Origin: an uncultured Bacteroidia bacterium
GTDB taxonomy: Bacteria; Bacteroidota; Bacteroidia; Bacteroidales; UBA932
Reading direction: 5' to 3'
Assembly (NCBI GenBank): GCA_902801885.1
Contig: CADCJX010000019.1
Coordinates: 1 to 44,762 of the forward strand
DNA length: 44,762 bases
A program made the translations under genes and the position numbers. The notes under the pieces were generated by a model. The model was not told the origin of the DNA and did not search any database. It saw only the letters and a program-made list of their open reading frames with translations. How positions within the stretch are numbered: the first letter of the stretch is position 1; each line of letters starts with the position of its first letter. Positions 16,232 to 24,272 of this stretch are shown here, piece after piece.

Positions 16232-17632
16232 TTAGAAAGAGTAATTCATTCCTATGTTGATCCACATCGGATCTCCAAGATTCTCGTTGAAGTTGTGGGC
16301 TAGTTCGACTGACACTATGAAGTTCTGGTTCCATGCCAGTTTGAGCCCAGCACCTGCAGTGTAGAGGAATTCGGAGGCCTTGTCGCGGATGTACTGGGCG
16401 GTGTCGGTGTAGCCTGCCTGATACGCGGCTCTCTGCATCTTGGGCAGCCTGGTCATCAGGTCGACCCTCGTAGGCTTGGTGATCATTCCGCAGTCGAAGA
16501 ACGGATTGGTTGCCAGGTAGAAGTACTGTCCGAACAAGGTGAATTTCACCAGTTTGACCCTGAGTTCGAAATTACCCCAGGCGTAGCCGTCAGCGATGAT
16601 CCTGTTGGCATAGGTACCGCGGATGGTGTTCGAGCTTCCGAAGCCTTCCGAGACCATGGTGTTCATGTTGAGCAGGGCGATGTTCTGCTTCATGTAGAAA
16701 GGAGTCTCGCCGAAGAGGGTGCCCTGGTAGGCAAGATGGTAGGCGAAGACAGGATCTCCGGCCTTGAATATGTGGATGGGCAGGGTTATGTACTGCCTCC
16801 AGCGGGCGCAGAACTGGGTGTAGCCATATTCATCCCCGAAGACATCGGGAGATGCGTTGACATAGGCCTCGGACCAGATTCCCTTGTTGGGAGCGGCTTC
16901 TATGTCCCTGCTGTCGAACACTATACCACCCTTGATCTCAAGGCGGTTGCCGCCCTTGTACTCGTGGGAGCCGATCACACCGTAATTGATATATTCATTG
17001 TAGGCGGTGAAGTCGGTATTGTAACCGTATTTCTCGTTGAACCTGTCGGCGTTGAAGTGCCAGAAACTGATTCCTCCACCCCAGTGCAGATGATCCGCTA
17101 TCCTGCCCCTCATGTCCACCTGCAGGCGGGCCATGTCGCGCCTCATATTGTAGAACGCAACTCCGGGGATGGCATTGTCATAAACCACACCCGTGGGCGG
17201 AGTGACGTTGTAGTAGTCCTTGTTAAAATTGAGATTCGGATCGAAGGGATAGGCCGGTGCATTGAATCCATAGAAGTTGTACAGAGGATCCATGATGTAG
17301 GTGGCCGAGGCCGTGAGCCTCATCTTCGGGATAAGGTACTTCGAATCGTAGGCGAGGTAGAAACGGGTCCTTCCCTTGGTGAAATGTGAAACCTCCCAGC
17401 TGATCTTGTGGAGGGGATCGGGATAGGTGTTTCCGTCTCCGTAGTTATAGATGTCTCCGAAGGCTCCGTACTGGAAACCCATGTCGCTTGAATAGGTCGC
17501 GCAAGGGAGGGCGCTGAGCGTCCAACCGGTCTTCATTTCCCTTTCCTGGGCCTGGGATGCCTCCTGTGCGAAGGAGACTGCAGATAGTGTCAGGAAGATG
17601 CTGACACACAGTAATTTCATCTTGTCGGTCAT
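16232..17632 (-). CDS. Outer-membrane beta-barrel protein, BamA/TamA (Omp85)-like barrel
   Basis: A 466-residue protein with a cleavable signal peptide (LLCVSIFLTLSAVSFAQ). The first Met could be residue 1 or residue 5. It has no POTRA repeats; almost the whole mature sequence is made of amphipathic strands with aromatic girdles (for example FYLAYDSKYLIPKMRL, NRLEIKGGIVFDSRD) and it ends in FNENLGDPMWINIGMNYSF, a typical outer-membrane C-terminal strand with terminal Phe. This is the layout of the Bacteroidota BamA/TamA-family surface barrels. Position between the lipoprotein hydrolase and the MFS permease suggests a passage or surface role for arabinose-containing glycans. Function is not known. 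Confidence 0.72.
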   Translation of the reverse strand: MTDKMKLLCVSIFLTLSAVSFAQEASQAQEREMKTGWTLSALPCATYSSDMGFQYGAFGDIYNYGDGNTYPDPLHKISWEVSHFTKGRTRFYLAYDSKYLIPKMRLTASATYIMDPLYNFYGFNAPAYPFDPNLNFNKDYYNVTPPTGVVYDNAIPGVAFYNMRRDMARLQVDMRGRIADHLHWGGGISFWHFNADRFNEKYGYNTDFTAYNEYINYGVIGSHEYKGGNRLEIKGGIVFDSRDIEAAPNKGIWSEAYVNASPDVFGDEYGYTQFCARWRQYITLPIHIFKAGDPVFAYHLAYQGTLFGETPFYMKQNIALLNMNTMVSEGFGSSNTIRGTYANRIIADGYAWGNFELRVKLVKFTLFGQYFYLATNPFFDCGMITKPTRVDLMTRLPKMQRAAYQAGYTDTAQYIRDKASEFLYTAGAGLKLAWNQNFIVSVELAHNFNENLGDPMWINIGMNYSF

Positions 17633-17650
17633 CAGTGGTGATCTTTTTCT

Positions 17651-18610
17651 TTATAATGTTTTTGCTTTTTCGAGGAACGCCTTCACATGGGCGGTGTATT
17701 CTGCGGGATGATCCTTGAAGGCCATCGCATGCTCCGATCCGGGTGCAATCCAGAGCTCCTTATAGCCCTTGGTCTTGGCTTCGTAGTTCTTGTAGACATG
17801 ATCCGTGGGTACGAAGTCATCCTTGTCTCCGTGGATGAACAGCATCGGCTTTTCGCATTTTGCCAGCTGGTTCACTGAGGAAGCCTCCTTGAAACCCCAT
17901 CCGTAACGGCTCTTGCAGACTATGCTCGCACTGTTCAGGACAGGGAAGGGAGGAAGATGGAAGGTGTCCTTCAGGTTGTGGGCGAACTGGTCCCAGACAG
18001 AGGAATAACCGCAGTCGTCGACGAAGGCCCTGATGTAAGACGGGAGGTCGTCGTCGCCGCTGAGCATCATGGTCGTTGCACCTCCCATGGAGACTCCGTG
18101 CACTACCATGAAGTCGTCGTTCCAGATGTCGTGGGCCATTTCCGCAAACTTCTTGACGTCCAACCTATCGAACCATCCCATCTGTACGGCCCTTCCTTCG
18201 GAAAGACCATGGTAGTGCAGGTCGGGGACCATCACATTGTAGTTGAGGTCGTCCCTGTACATCCTGACGAGGTTCAGGAAGCAGATATGGTTGTCGGTGT
18301 AGCCGTGGACTACGACAGCGGTTCCCTGGGCCGTAGCCGGTTTGGATGCGGGAGCATAGACTCCGTGAAGCTTGTATCCGCCCTCTCCGACTAGGGTCGT
18401 GTCGCGGAAGACGCCCTTGTCATGAAGTGTATCGTACCATTTGATTATTCCCGGGTAACGTAATTCGGTCTTGGCCCTGTCGCCTTCGAAATCATTTCCA
18501 TGCTCTTCCGGGAGAAGGGCATAGTTGCACATGTAACGTCCGGCCAGACAGCCTGTCATAGTCATTGCTACGACCGCCATGGAGGCCAGATAAAGAATTC
18601 TTTTCATCAT
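17651..18610 (-). CDS. Alpha/beta hydrolase lipoprotein
   Basis: A 319-residue protein with lipoprotein signal (MAVVAMTMTGC). The serine hydrolase fold is clear: oxyanion region VVVHGYTDNH, nucleophile elbow GVSMGG, acid Asp in FIHGDKDDFVP and base His in PGSEHAMAF. It resembles the periplasmic peptidase S9/BAAT-like hydrolases common in Bacteroidota. It lies 15 bases after araB and 18 bases before the barrel gene, inside the arabinose operon. De-esterification of feruloyl- or acetyl-arabinose side chains would fit the context, but the sequence alone supports only a serine hydrolase. Confidence 0.85.
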   Translation of the reverse strand: MMKRILYLASMAVVAMTMTGCLAGRYMCNYALLPEEHGNDFEGDRAKTELRYPGIIKWYDTLHDKGVFRDTTLVGEGGYKLHGVYAPASKPATAQGTAVVVHGYTDNHICFLNLVRMYRDDLNYNVMVPDLHYHGLSEGRAVQMGWFDRLDVKKFAEMAHDIWNDDFMVVHGVSMGGATTMMLSGDDDLPSYIRAFVDDCGYSSVWDQFAHNLKDTFHLPPFPVLNSASIVCKSRYGWGFKEASSVNQLAKCEKPMLFIHGDKDDFVPTDHVYKNYEAKTKGYKELWIAPGSEHAMAFKDHPAEYTAHVKAFLEKAKTL

Positions 18611-18625
18611 TTATTGGTTATTGGA

Positions 18626-20218
18626 TTATTTCTTGTTTTCTACTGCAGCTCTTTCCACCGGAAGACAGTCCGTATATTCCTTGAACCAGGCATTGAATCC
18701 GGCGATGTCTTCCTCGGAAGGCTTTATCTCTGTACCGGTGTCTCTGGCGAAGACTTTGCGGTCCAGATAATCTGCCAGCGGCAAGCCTTCTGGGTTGTCC
18801 GCACAATATGATGCAAGCAGGGCCATGCCCCATGGGCCGCCTTCCCCCGCAGTCTCCATTACTGAGATAGGAGTGCCCAGGGCTGCTGCGAGGATTCTCT
18901 GACCGACGACAGGGGTCTTGAACAGACCGCCGTGGGCCGTTATCCTGTCCACTTGCACATCCTCTTCCTTGAACAGGATTTCATTCCCGGTCTTGAGAAC
19001 TCCGACCGTGGCGTACAGCTGTGAGAGCATGAAATTGGCAAGGTTGAACTTGCTGGATGCAGATCGGACGAACAGTGGACGCCCCTCGGTGAAGCCGGTG
19101 ACGTGTTCTCCTGCTATGTAGTTGTAGTTCAAAAGTCCTCCGCAGTCCAGGTCGCCTTCGAGGGCGTGGGTGAACAATTTCTCGTAGATTTCACCCTTGT
19201 CAGCTTTGATCCCAAGAAGGTTTTGATATTCAATGAACAAGCTGACCCAGGCATTGAGGTCGGTCGTGCAGTTGTTGCAATGTGTCATCGCAACCGGAGA
19301 GCCGTCTGGAGTAGTGATTATGTCGATTACGTCATGGGGACGTTTCAAGTCCTTTTCCAGAACTATCATTGAGAAGGAGGAGGTTCCGGCTGAGACATTC
19401 CCGGTCCTGGGCCTGACGGCGTTCGTGGCCACCATTCCGGTCCCTGCATCTCCTTCAGGCGGGCAGAGAGGGATTCCGGCCTTCAAATGTCCACTTGGGT
19501 CGAGCTTACGTGCACCTTCTTCGGTGAGTGCCCCGGCATTCTCTCCAGCCTTCAGTACATAGGGAAGGATTCCGCGGAGCTTCCAGGGGTATCCTTTCGG
19601 CGCAACCAAACTGTCGAATGCGGCAATCCGCTTTTCATCGAAATCACATGTCTCAGGGTCTATGGGCATCATTCCGGAAGCGTCTCCAACCCCGAGGACC
19701 TTCCTTCCTGTCAGGGTCCAGTGGATGTAGCCTGACAGGGTGGTAAGGAAATCTATGTCACCGACATGCTCTTCCTTGTCAAGGATGCACTGGTAGAGGT
19801 GGGAAAGACTCCACCTGAGAGGCATGTTGAAATTGAACAGGTCGGAGAGGACCTTTGCAGCAGCACCGGTGTTGGTGTTCCTCCATGTCCGGAAAGGTGC
19901 AAGCAAAATGCCTTTGGAATCGAATGCCAGATAGCCATGCATCATGGCACTTATTCCTATGGAAGCGAGTGATTCGATCTCGGTCCCATAGCGCTGCATT
20001 ACGTCCTTGCGCAGATTCGCATAGCAATCCTGGAGCCCATTCCAGATCGCCTCGACACTATAGGTCCAGAGCCCGTCTACCAGCTGGTTCTCCCATTCGT
20101 GGTCTCCTTGTGCAATAGGTTTATGATCCCTGTCGATCAGGACAGCCTTGATCCTTGTTGAACCTAATTCCAGGCCCATGACCGCCTGCCCTGTCTCTAT
20201 GGTTTTCTTTGCATCCAT
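18626..20218 (-). CDS. araB: FGGY-family carbohydrate kinase, L-ribulokinase
   Basis: A 530-residue cytosolic kinase predicted to phosphorylate L-ribulose to L-ribulose 5-phosphate. The FGGY N-terminal phosphate motif is VMGLELGSTRIKAVLID (14-29) and the second-domain motif is GNVSAGTSSFSMIVLE; GLFKTPVVGQRILAAALG matches the C-terminal ATP-binding segment. It is the Bacteroides-type kinase, more like xylulokinases than E. coli AraB. The assignment as ribulokinase rests on its position one base after araA and next to araD. Xylulokinase is the alternative by sequence alone. Confidence 0.88.
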   Translation of the reverse strand: MDAKKTIETGQAVMGLELGSTRIKAVLIDRDHKPIAQGDHEWENQLVDGLWTYSVEAIWNGLQDCYANLRKDVMQRYGTEIESLASIGISAMMHGYLAFDSKGILLAPFRTWRNTNTGAAAKVLSDLFNFNMPLRWSLSHLYQCILDKEEHVGDIDFLTTLSGYIHWTLTGRKVLGVGDASGMMPIDPETCDFDEKRIAAFDSLVAPKGYPWKLRGILPYVLKAGENAGALTEEGARKLDPSGHLKAGIPLCPPEGDAGTGMVATNAVRPRTGNVSAGTSSFSMIVLEKDLKRPHDVIDIITTPDGSPVAMTHCNNCTTDLNAWVSLFIEYQNLLGIKADKGEIYEKLFTHALEGDLDCGGLLNYNYIAGEHVTGFTEGRPLFVRSASSKFNLANFMLSQLYATVGVLKTGNEILFKEEDVQVDRITAHGGLFKTPVVGQRILAAALGTPISVMETAGEGGPWGMALLASYCADNPEGLPLADYLDRKVFARDTGTEIKPSEEDIAGFNAWFKEYTDCLPVERAAVENKK

Positions 20219-20219
20219 C

Positions 20220-21752
20220 TTACTTGAGTGCCTTGTTCAGCATGTAATAAACTTCGTTGATGCGCATTTCGCGCTTGAAGTTCTCAGTAGTGGTGTTCTC
20301 GTCGATGTGCAGCATCTCGATGCCTGCAATCTCGGCATAATCCTCCCAGTATTCGGGAGTTATGTCGTAAGAGAATATGCTGTGGTGTGTTCCTCCTGCC
20401 ATTATCCAAGCACCGGCACCTACTTCGAAGTTGGGCATCGGAATCCAGAGGGCGGAAGCCACAGGCAGTTTGGGCAGCGGTTTCGGCTTGATGCACTCCA
20501 CGTCACCAACAATCAACCTGAACCGGTTGCCCATGTCGACTACGGTGGCAGTGACTCCACGTCCTACCTTCGATGTGAACACAAGCCTTGCGGTCAAGGT
20601 CTTACGTATGCCTATTCCCAGGTAATGAACCTCGAGCTTGGGCTTGGCGTCGGCTATGAGAGGACAGACCTCCAGCATGTGGGCCTGGAGGATCGAAGAA
20701 CGGTCTCCTGCAAAGTTGAGGGTGTAGTCCTCAAGGAAGGAGCACCCTTCGGGAAGTCCTTGTGTCATGAACCAGACAGTGCGGTAAAGAGCTGCGGATT
20801 TCCAATCTCCTTCAGCGCCGAAGCCGTAGCCTTCTGCCATGAGTCTCTGTGATGCAAGTCCGGGGATCTGGTCGAATCCCATTCCGGAGATCTTGACGTC
20901 CACGTCACCGAGATCATCGAAATTGGTCGTGAACCCCTTGGCTCCCTTGTCTTCGAGCAGGGCACGAAGGGTCAGCTCAGCTTTCGCGGCGTTCCATATG
21001 CTCTTCCGGCCGTCTTCATAGAGAACCTGTGAAGTGTCGTAGATGCTGTTGTATTTTGCGACAAGGGCATCCACGTCAGAATCCTGTATTCTCTTGAAGT
21101 ATTGGAGAACATCACTGAAGGGGACGTAATCAACATGGTATCCCAGGCGCATTTCTGCTTCGACCTTGTCACCGTCAGTGACGGCCACATTGTTCATCTG
21201 GTCTCCGATCCTCAGGATCCTCATGTCCTGGGCATCGGCCCATGCGGCGGCAACACGCTGCCAGACAGCTATATGGCCAAGGGTCTTAGGATCCTTCCAG
21301 TAGCCGACCACGGTCTTGTGGTTCTTGCGCATGCGTGCCAGGATGTGACCATATTCCCTGTCTCCGTGGGCGCTCTGGTTGAGGTTCATGAAATCCATGT
21401 CCATGGTTTCCCATGGAATCTCCTCGTTGAACTGCGTGTGGAGGTGGAGGAGTGGCTTGGTCAGCTTCTGCATGCCGTGGATCCACATCTTGGCAGGGGA
21501 GAAGGTGTGCATCCATGCGATGACACCTACGCATCTGGGTTCAGCTTCCGCCTTGCTCATCACATCCAGCACTTCCGCTGATGAGTTTGCCGTACCTTTG
21601 TAGACTACTTTCAAAGGAAGGATGCCTGATGCATTCATTCCTGCAACCATCTCGTTGGAGTGTCCGTCGACCTGGACGACAGCGTCACCTCCGTAGAGGA
21701 GCTGGGCGCCTGTGACGAACCAGACTTCAAAATCGTTGTATTCTTTTATCAT
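20220..21752 (-). CDS. araA: L-arabinose isomerase
   Basis: A 510-residue cytosolic enzyme converting L-arabinose to L-ribulose. The N terminus FEVWFVTGAQLLYGG is diagnostic. Active-site glutamates and histidines are in GFGAEGDWKSAALYR, SFLEDYTLNF, ILQAHMLEVCP and GGTHHSIFSY, matching the manganese-binding residues of E. coli AraA. Length is normal for the family (about 500). The stop of araA and the start of araB are separated by one base, and araD lies 14 bases upstream, so the three are cotranscribed. Confidence 0.96.
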   Translation of the reverse strand: MIKEYNDFEVWFVTGAQLLYGGDAVVQVDGHSNEMVAGMNASGILPLKVVYKGTANSSAEVLDVMSKAEAEPRCVGVIAWMHTFSPAKMWIHGMQKLTKPLLHLHTQFNEEIPWETMDMDFMNLNQSAHGDREYGHILARMRKNHKTVVGYWKDPKTLGHIAVWQRVAAAWADAQDMRILRIGDQMNNVAVTDGDKVEAEMRLGYHVDYVPFSDVLQYFKRIQDSDVDALVAKYNSIYDTSQVLYEDGRKSIWNAAKAELTLRALLEDKGAKGFTTNFDDLGDVDVKISGMGFDQIPGLASQRLMAEGYGFGAEGDWKSAALYRTVWFMTQGLPEGCSFLEDYTLNFAGDRSSILQAHMLEVCPLIADAKPKLEVHYLGIGIRKTLTARLVFTSKVGRGVTATVVDMGNRFRLIVGDVECIKPKPLPKLPVASALWIPMPNFEVGAGAWIMAGGTHHSIFSYDITPEYWEDYAEIAGIEMLHIDENTTTENFKREMRINEVYYMLNKALK

Positions 21753-21766
21753 GATCTAATTGATTA

Positions 21767-22489
21767 TTATTCAGATTTCTTGCTTTGACCATAGTAAGCC
21801 CCGGGTCCATGCTTGCGGCTGTAGTGCTTCTCGATCAGATGCTTGTTCATTGACGGCACATGTTCGATAACATCCAGCGTTGGCAGTTGGAGGGTGGATG
21901 AGATGAAAGCCATCTTGGCTACCTCTTCGAGGACTACGGCATTATGGACGGCATTCAAGACGTCCGTTCCCCATGTAAAAGGCCCGTGGTTCCGGACAAG
22001 TACGCCCGGCGTGTCATTGGGATCGATATTCCTGAAACGCTCTACGATCACGTTGCCGGTTTCTTTCTCATATTCTCCGAACACCTCCGCCTTCCGCATG
22101 TCACGGGTGCAGGGAATGTCATCATGGAAATAGTCGGCGTGTGTCGTGCCTATGTTGGGAATATTCCTTCCTGCCTGGGCCCATGCCGTAGCGTATGTTG
22201 AATGCGTGTGCACGACTCCTCCTATTCCAGGGAAGGCCTTGTAAAGGACGACGTGGGTGGGTGTGTCGGACGAGGGCCTGAGATTCCCTTCTACCACCTT
22301 CCCTTCGAGGTCGACGACGACCATGTCCGAGGGTTTCATGTCATCATAAGAGACTCCGCTGGGTTTGATTACTACCAGGCCGCTGGGACGGTCGATCGCC
22401 GAAGCATTACCCCATGTGAACAGCACGAGGCCGTGACGGACCAGTTCCAAGTTGGCCTTGCAGACTTTTTCTTTCAATTCTTCGAGCAT
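21767..22489 (-). CDS. araD: L-ribulose-5-phosphate 4-epimerase
   Basis: A 240-residue class II aldolase-family enzyme converting L-ribulose 5-phosphate to D-xylulose 5-phosphate, the entry to the pentose phosphate pathway. Family motifs are [22 protein letters not shown], the zinc histidines in [14 protein letters not shown] and the later zinc histidine in RNHGPFTWG. There is no signal peptide. It starts 3 bases after the symporter stop (22493) and is followed by araA. Confidence 0.96.
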   Translation of the reverse strand: MLEELKEKVCKANLELVRHGLVLFTWGNASAIDRPSGLVVIKPSGVSYDDMKPSDMVVVDLEGKVVEGNLRPSSDTPTHVVLYKAFPGIGGVVHTHSTYATAWAQAGRNIPNIGTTHADYFHDDIPCTRDMRKAEVFGEYEKETGNVIVERFRNIDPNDTPGVLVRNHGPFTWGTDVLNAVHNAVVLEEVAKMAFISSTLQLPTLDVIEHVPSMNKHLIEKHYSRKHGPGAYYGQSKKSE

Positions 22490-22492
22490 ATA

Positions 22493-24190
22493 TTACCAGA
22501 AATAAATATAGAAAGCGACTGTCACTGCAAGTATGATTGCAGAATGGATGATGTCCCAGGCTCCCCATGAGGCCCTTGTTTCCTTCTTCTGTTCGGGGGT
22601 TGCGGTTCCGAAGCAAAGGCCTTGCACCTGCTCTTCGCTTGCCTTCGGGGTGAATAAGCTCACTGCTATCGCCAGGACCACGCAGAAGAGGAACATCCAG
22701 ACTCCATAGGCGTAGACATTCATCTCGTTGAAGACGTAGGTGAACCAGTTATGGCTTTCCGGATTGATGATCATCACGATCAGCCTTGTGAATCCGAGCA
22801 CAAGGCCGGCTATGAGAGTCCACATTCCTGCCTTGGGAGTGGTCTTCTTCCAACATATTCCAAGGAGGAAGACAGCTGCGATGGCAGGAGCGAGGAGGCT
22901 CTGGATGCTCTGGATGTAGTCGTAGAGGCTCTTTCCCATTGCCTGGATGACAAATATCCAAAGAACTCCGAAAATCACTACTGCGGTAGTGGCTATCCTG
23001 CCGATCTTGACGAGTTCCTTCTCGTCGGTCTCGGGATGGCGGCGTTTGTAGATGTCTATTGTGTAGAGCATTGCCGAGGAGTTGTAGAGGGATGCAAGGG
23101 AACTCATCAGCGCTGCAAGGATACCGCAGATCACGACTCCCTTCAATCCGACGGGGAGGAGGGTGTTGACCAGCATCGGGAATGCGAGGTCCGGATTCTG
23201 AAGGGCACCTGTGGCTGCGTCAGGAAGAAGGGCTGCCGCCAGTTGCGCCCCTACTGCGGAATCGGGTTTCTTTGTCAGTGCGAAGGCAATCATGCCCGGT
23301 ATGAGGAAGAGGAACACGGGAAGGAGTTTCAGGTAGGCTCCGAATATGGTCCCCCTGCGGGATTCTTTCTGGTCCTTTCCCGAAAGGACCCGCTGGACTA
23401 TGAACTGGTCGGTACACCAGTACCAGAAACCTATTATCATGGAACCGAACAGGGCTCCGTACCATGGGAAGGCCTTGTCCTGTCCGCTTCTCATCAAAGT
23501 TGTCATTGAATCACCGTAGTCATTGACAGGTTGAGAGTTGCATATATCCATCATGGCATTCCAGCCGCCGACTTCCTTTAGACCCAGGCACAGGATCACC
23601 AGGGAACCAAGCAGGAGGATAGGGGTCTGGAGTACGGAAGTCTTTAGTACAGACTCCATCCCGCCGATTATGGTGTAGACTGCGGTGATGATCACAAGAG
23701 CAAGGGCCGCCACCCAGAAATTGATTCCGAGCAAGGTGTTCAATGCCAGTCCGCCGGCTAGGACGGTGACTGAGACTTTGGTCAGGACATAACTTGCCAG
23801 CGAGAGAAAGGTGAGTATGCCGCGGCTCTGCTTGTTGTACCTCTTCTCCAGGAATTCAGGCATGGTGTAGACCATGCTCCTTGCATAGAAAGGGACGAAG
23901 ACCCAGCCGAGGACGAGGATCATCCAGCCCTGGATCTCCCAATGGGCCTGGGCCATTCCTGATGTCGCACCTGCACCGGCGAGTCCTATCAGGTGCTCGC
24001 TGCCGATGTTTGATGCAAAGATCGAGGCTCCTATGGCAATCCAGGTGGCTGTGCGGCCATCTAGAAAATAATCACCGGAGGTCTCTTTCTTCTTCTTGGT
24101 GGCTTCGATGACTATCCAGACCATCGCCAGGAAGAAGAGCGCGATGACTATCCAGTCCCATGATGCAAGCGAGATGCGGTTGAGGTCCAT
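22493..24190 (-). CDS. Sodium/sugar symporter of the SSS family
   Basis: A 565-residue inner-membrane transporter with 13-14 hydrophobic segments; the first is WDWIVIALFFLAMVWIVIE. The SSS/SGLT motifs SDYFL-like SGDYFLDGRTATW, ASIFASNIGSEHLIGLAG and GGMESVLKTSVLQ are present. It should take up L-arabinose or another pentose with sodium. The ATG at 24190 is chosen; a TTG at 24196 would add only two residues. It is the first gene of the arabinose run and is divergent from the GH51 gene, matching the known Bacteroides arrangement of a symporter with araDAB. Confidence 0.9.
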   Translation of the reverse strand: MDLNRISLASWDWIVIALFFLAMVWIVIEATKKKKETSGDYFLDGRTATWIAIGASIFASNIGSEHLIGLAGAGATSGMAQAHWEIQGWMILVLGWVFVPFYARSMVYTMPEFLEKRYNKQSRGILTFLSLASYVLTKVSVTVLAGGLALNTLLGINFWVAALALVIITAVYTIIGGMESVLKTSVLQTPILLLGSLVILCLGLKEVGGWNAMMDICNSQPVNDYGDSMTTLMRSGQDKAFPWYGALFGSMIIGFWYWCTDQFIVQRVLSGKDQKESRRGTIFGAYLKLLPVFLFLIPGMIAFALTKKPDSAVGAQLAAALLPDAATGALQNPDLAFPMLVNTLLPVGLKGVVICGILAALMSSLASLYNSSAMLYTIDIYKRRHPETDEKELVKIGRIATTAVVIFGVLWIFVIQAMGKSLYDYIQSIQSLLAPAIAAVFLLGICWKKTTPKAGMWTLIAGLVLGFTRLIVMIINPESHNWFTYVFNEMNVYAYGVWMFLFCVVLAIAVSLFTPKASEEQVQGLCFGTATPEQKKETRASWGAWDIIHSAIILAVTVAFYIYFW

Positions 24191-24222
24191 TGACAAATCT
24201 TATGTTTTAGTGTTCAAGGCTA

Positions 24223-24230
24223 TAAAGATA
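24223..24230 (-). promoter_or_regulatory. Candidate -7 element for the arabinose operon
   Basis: Minus-strand TATCTTTA, one base off TAnnTTTG, 33 bases before the symporter ATG. It shares an 82-base divergent region with the GH51 promoter, where a common arabinose regulator would be expected to bind. No convincing operator could be defined by eye. Confidence 0.35.
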
Positions 24231-24244
24231 ATCATTCTTGTTTA

Positions 24245-24252
24245 TATATTTG
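24245..24252 (+). promoter_or_regulatory. -7 element of the GH51 promoter
   Basis: TATATTTG, an exact TAnnTTTG match, 20 bases before ATG 24273, giving a very short leader. No clear -33 box at the expected spacing, which may mean activator dependence. Confidence 0.5.
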
Positions 24253-24272
24253 TTTAAAAATGTCTCCTAACC

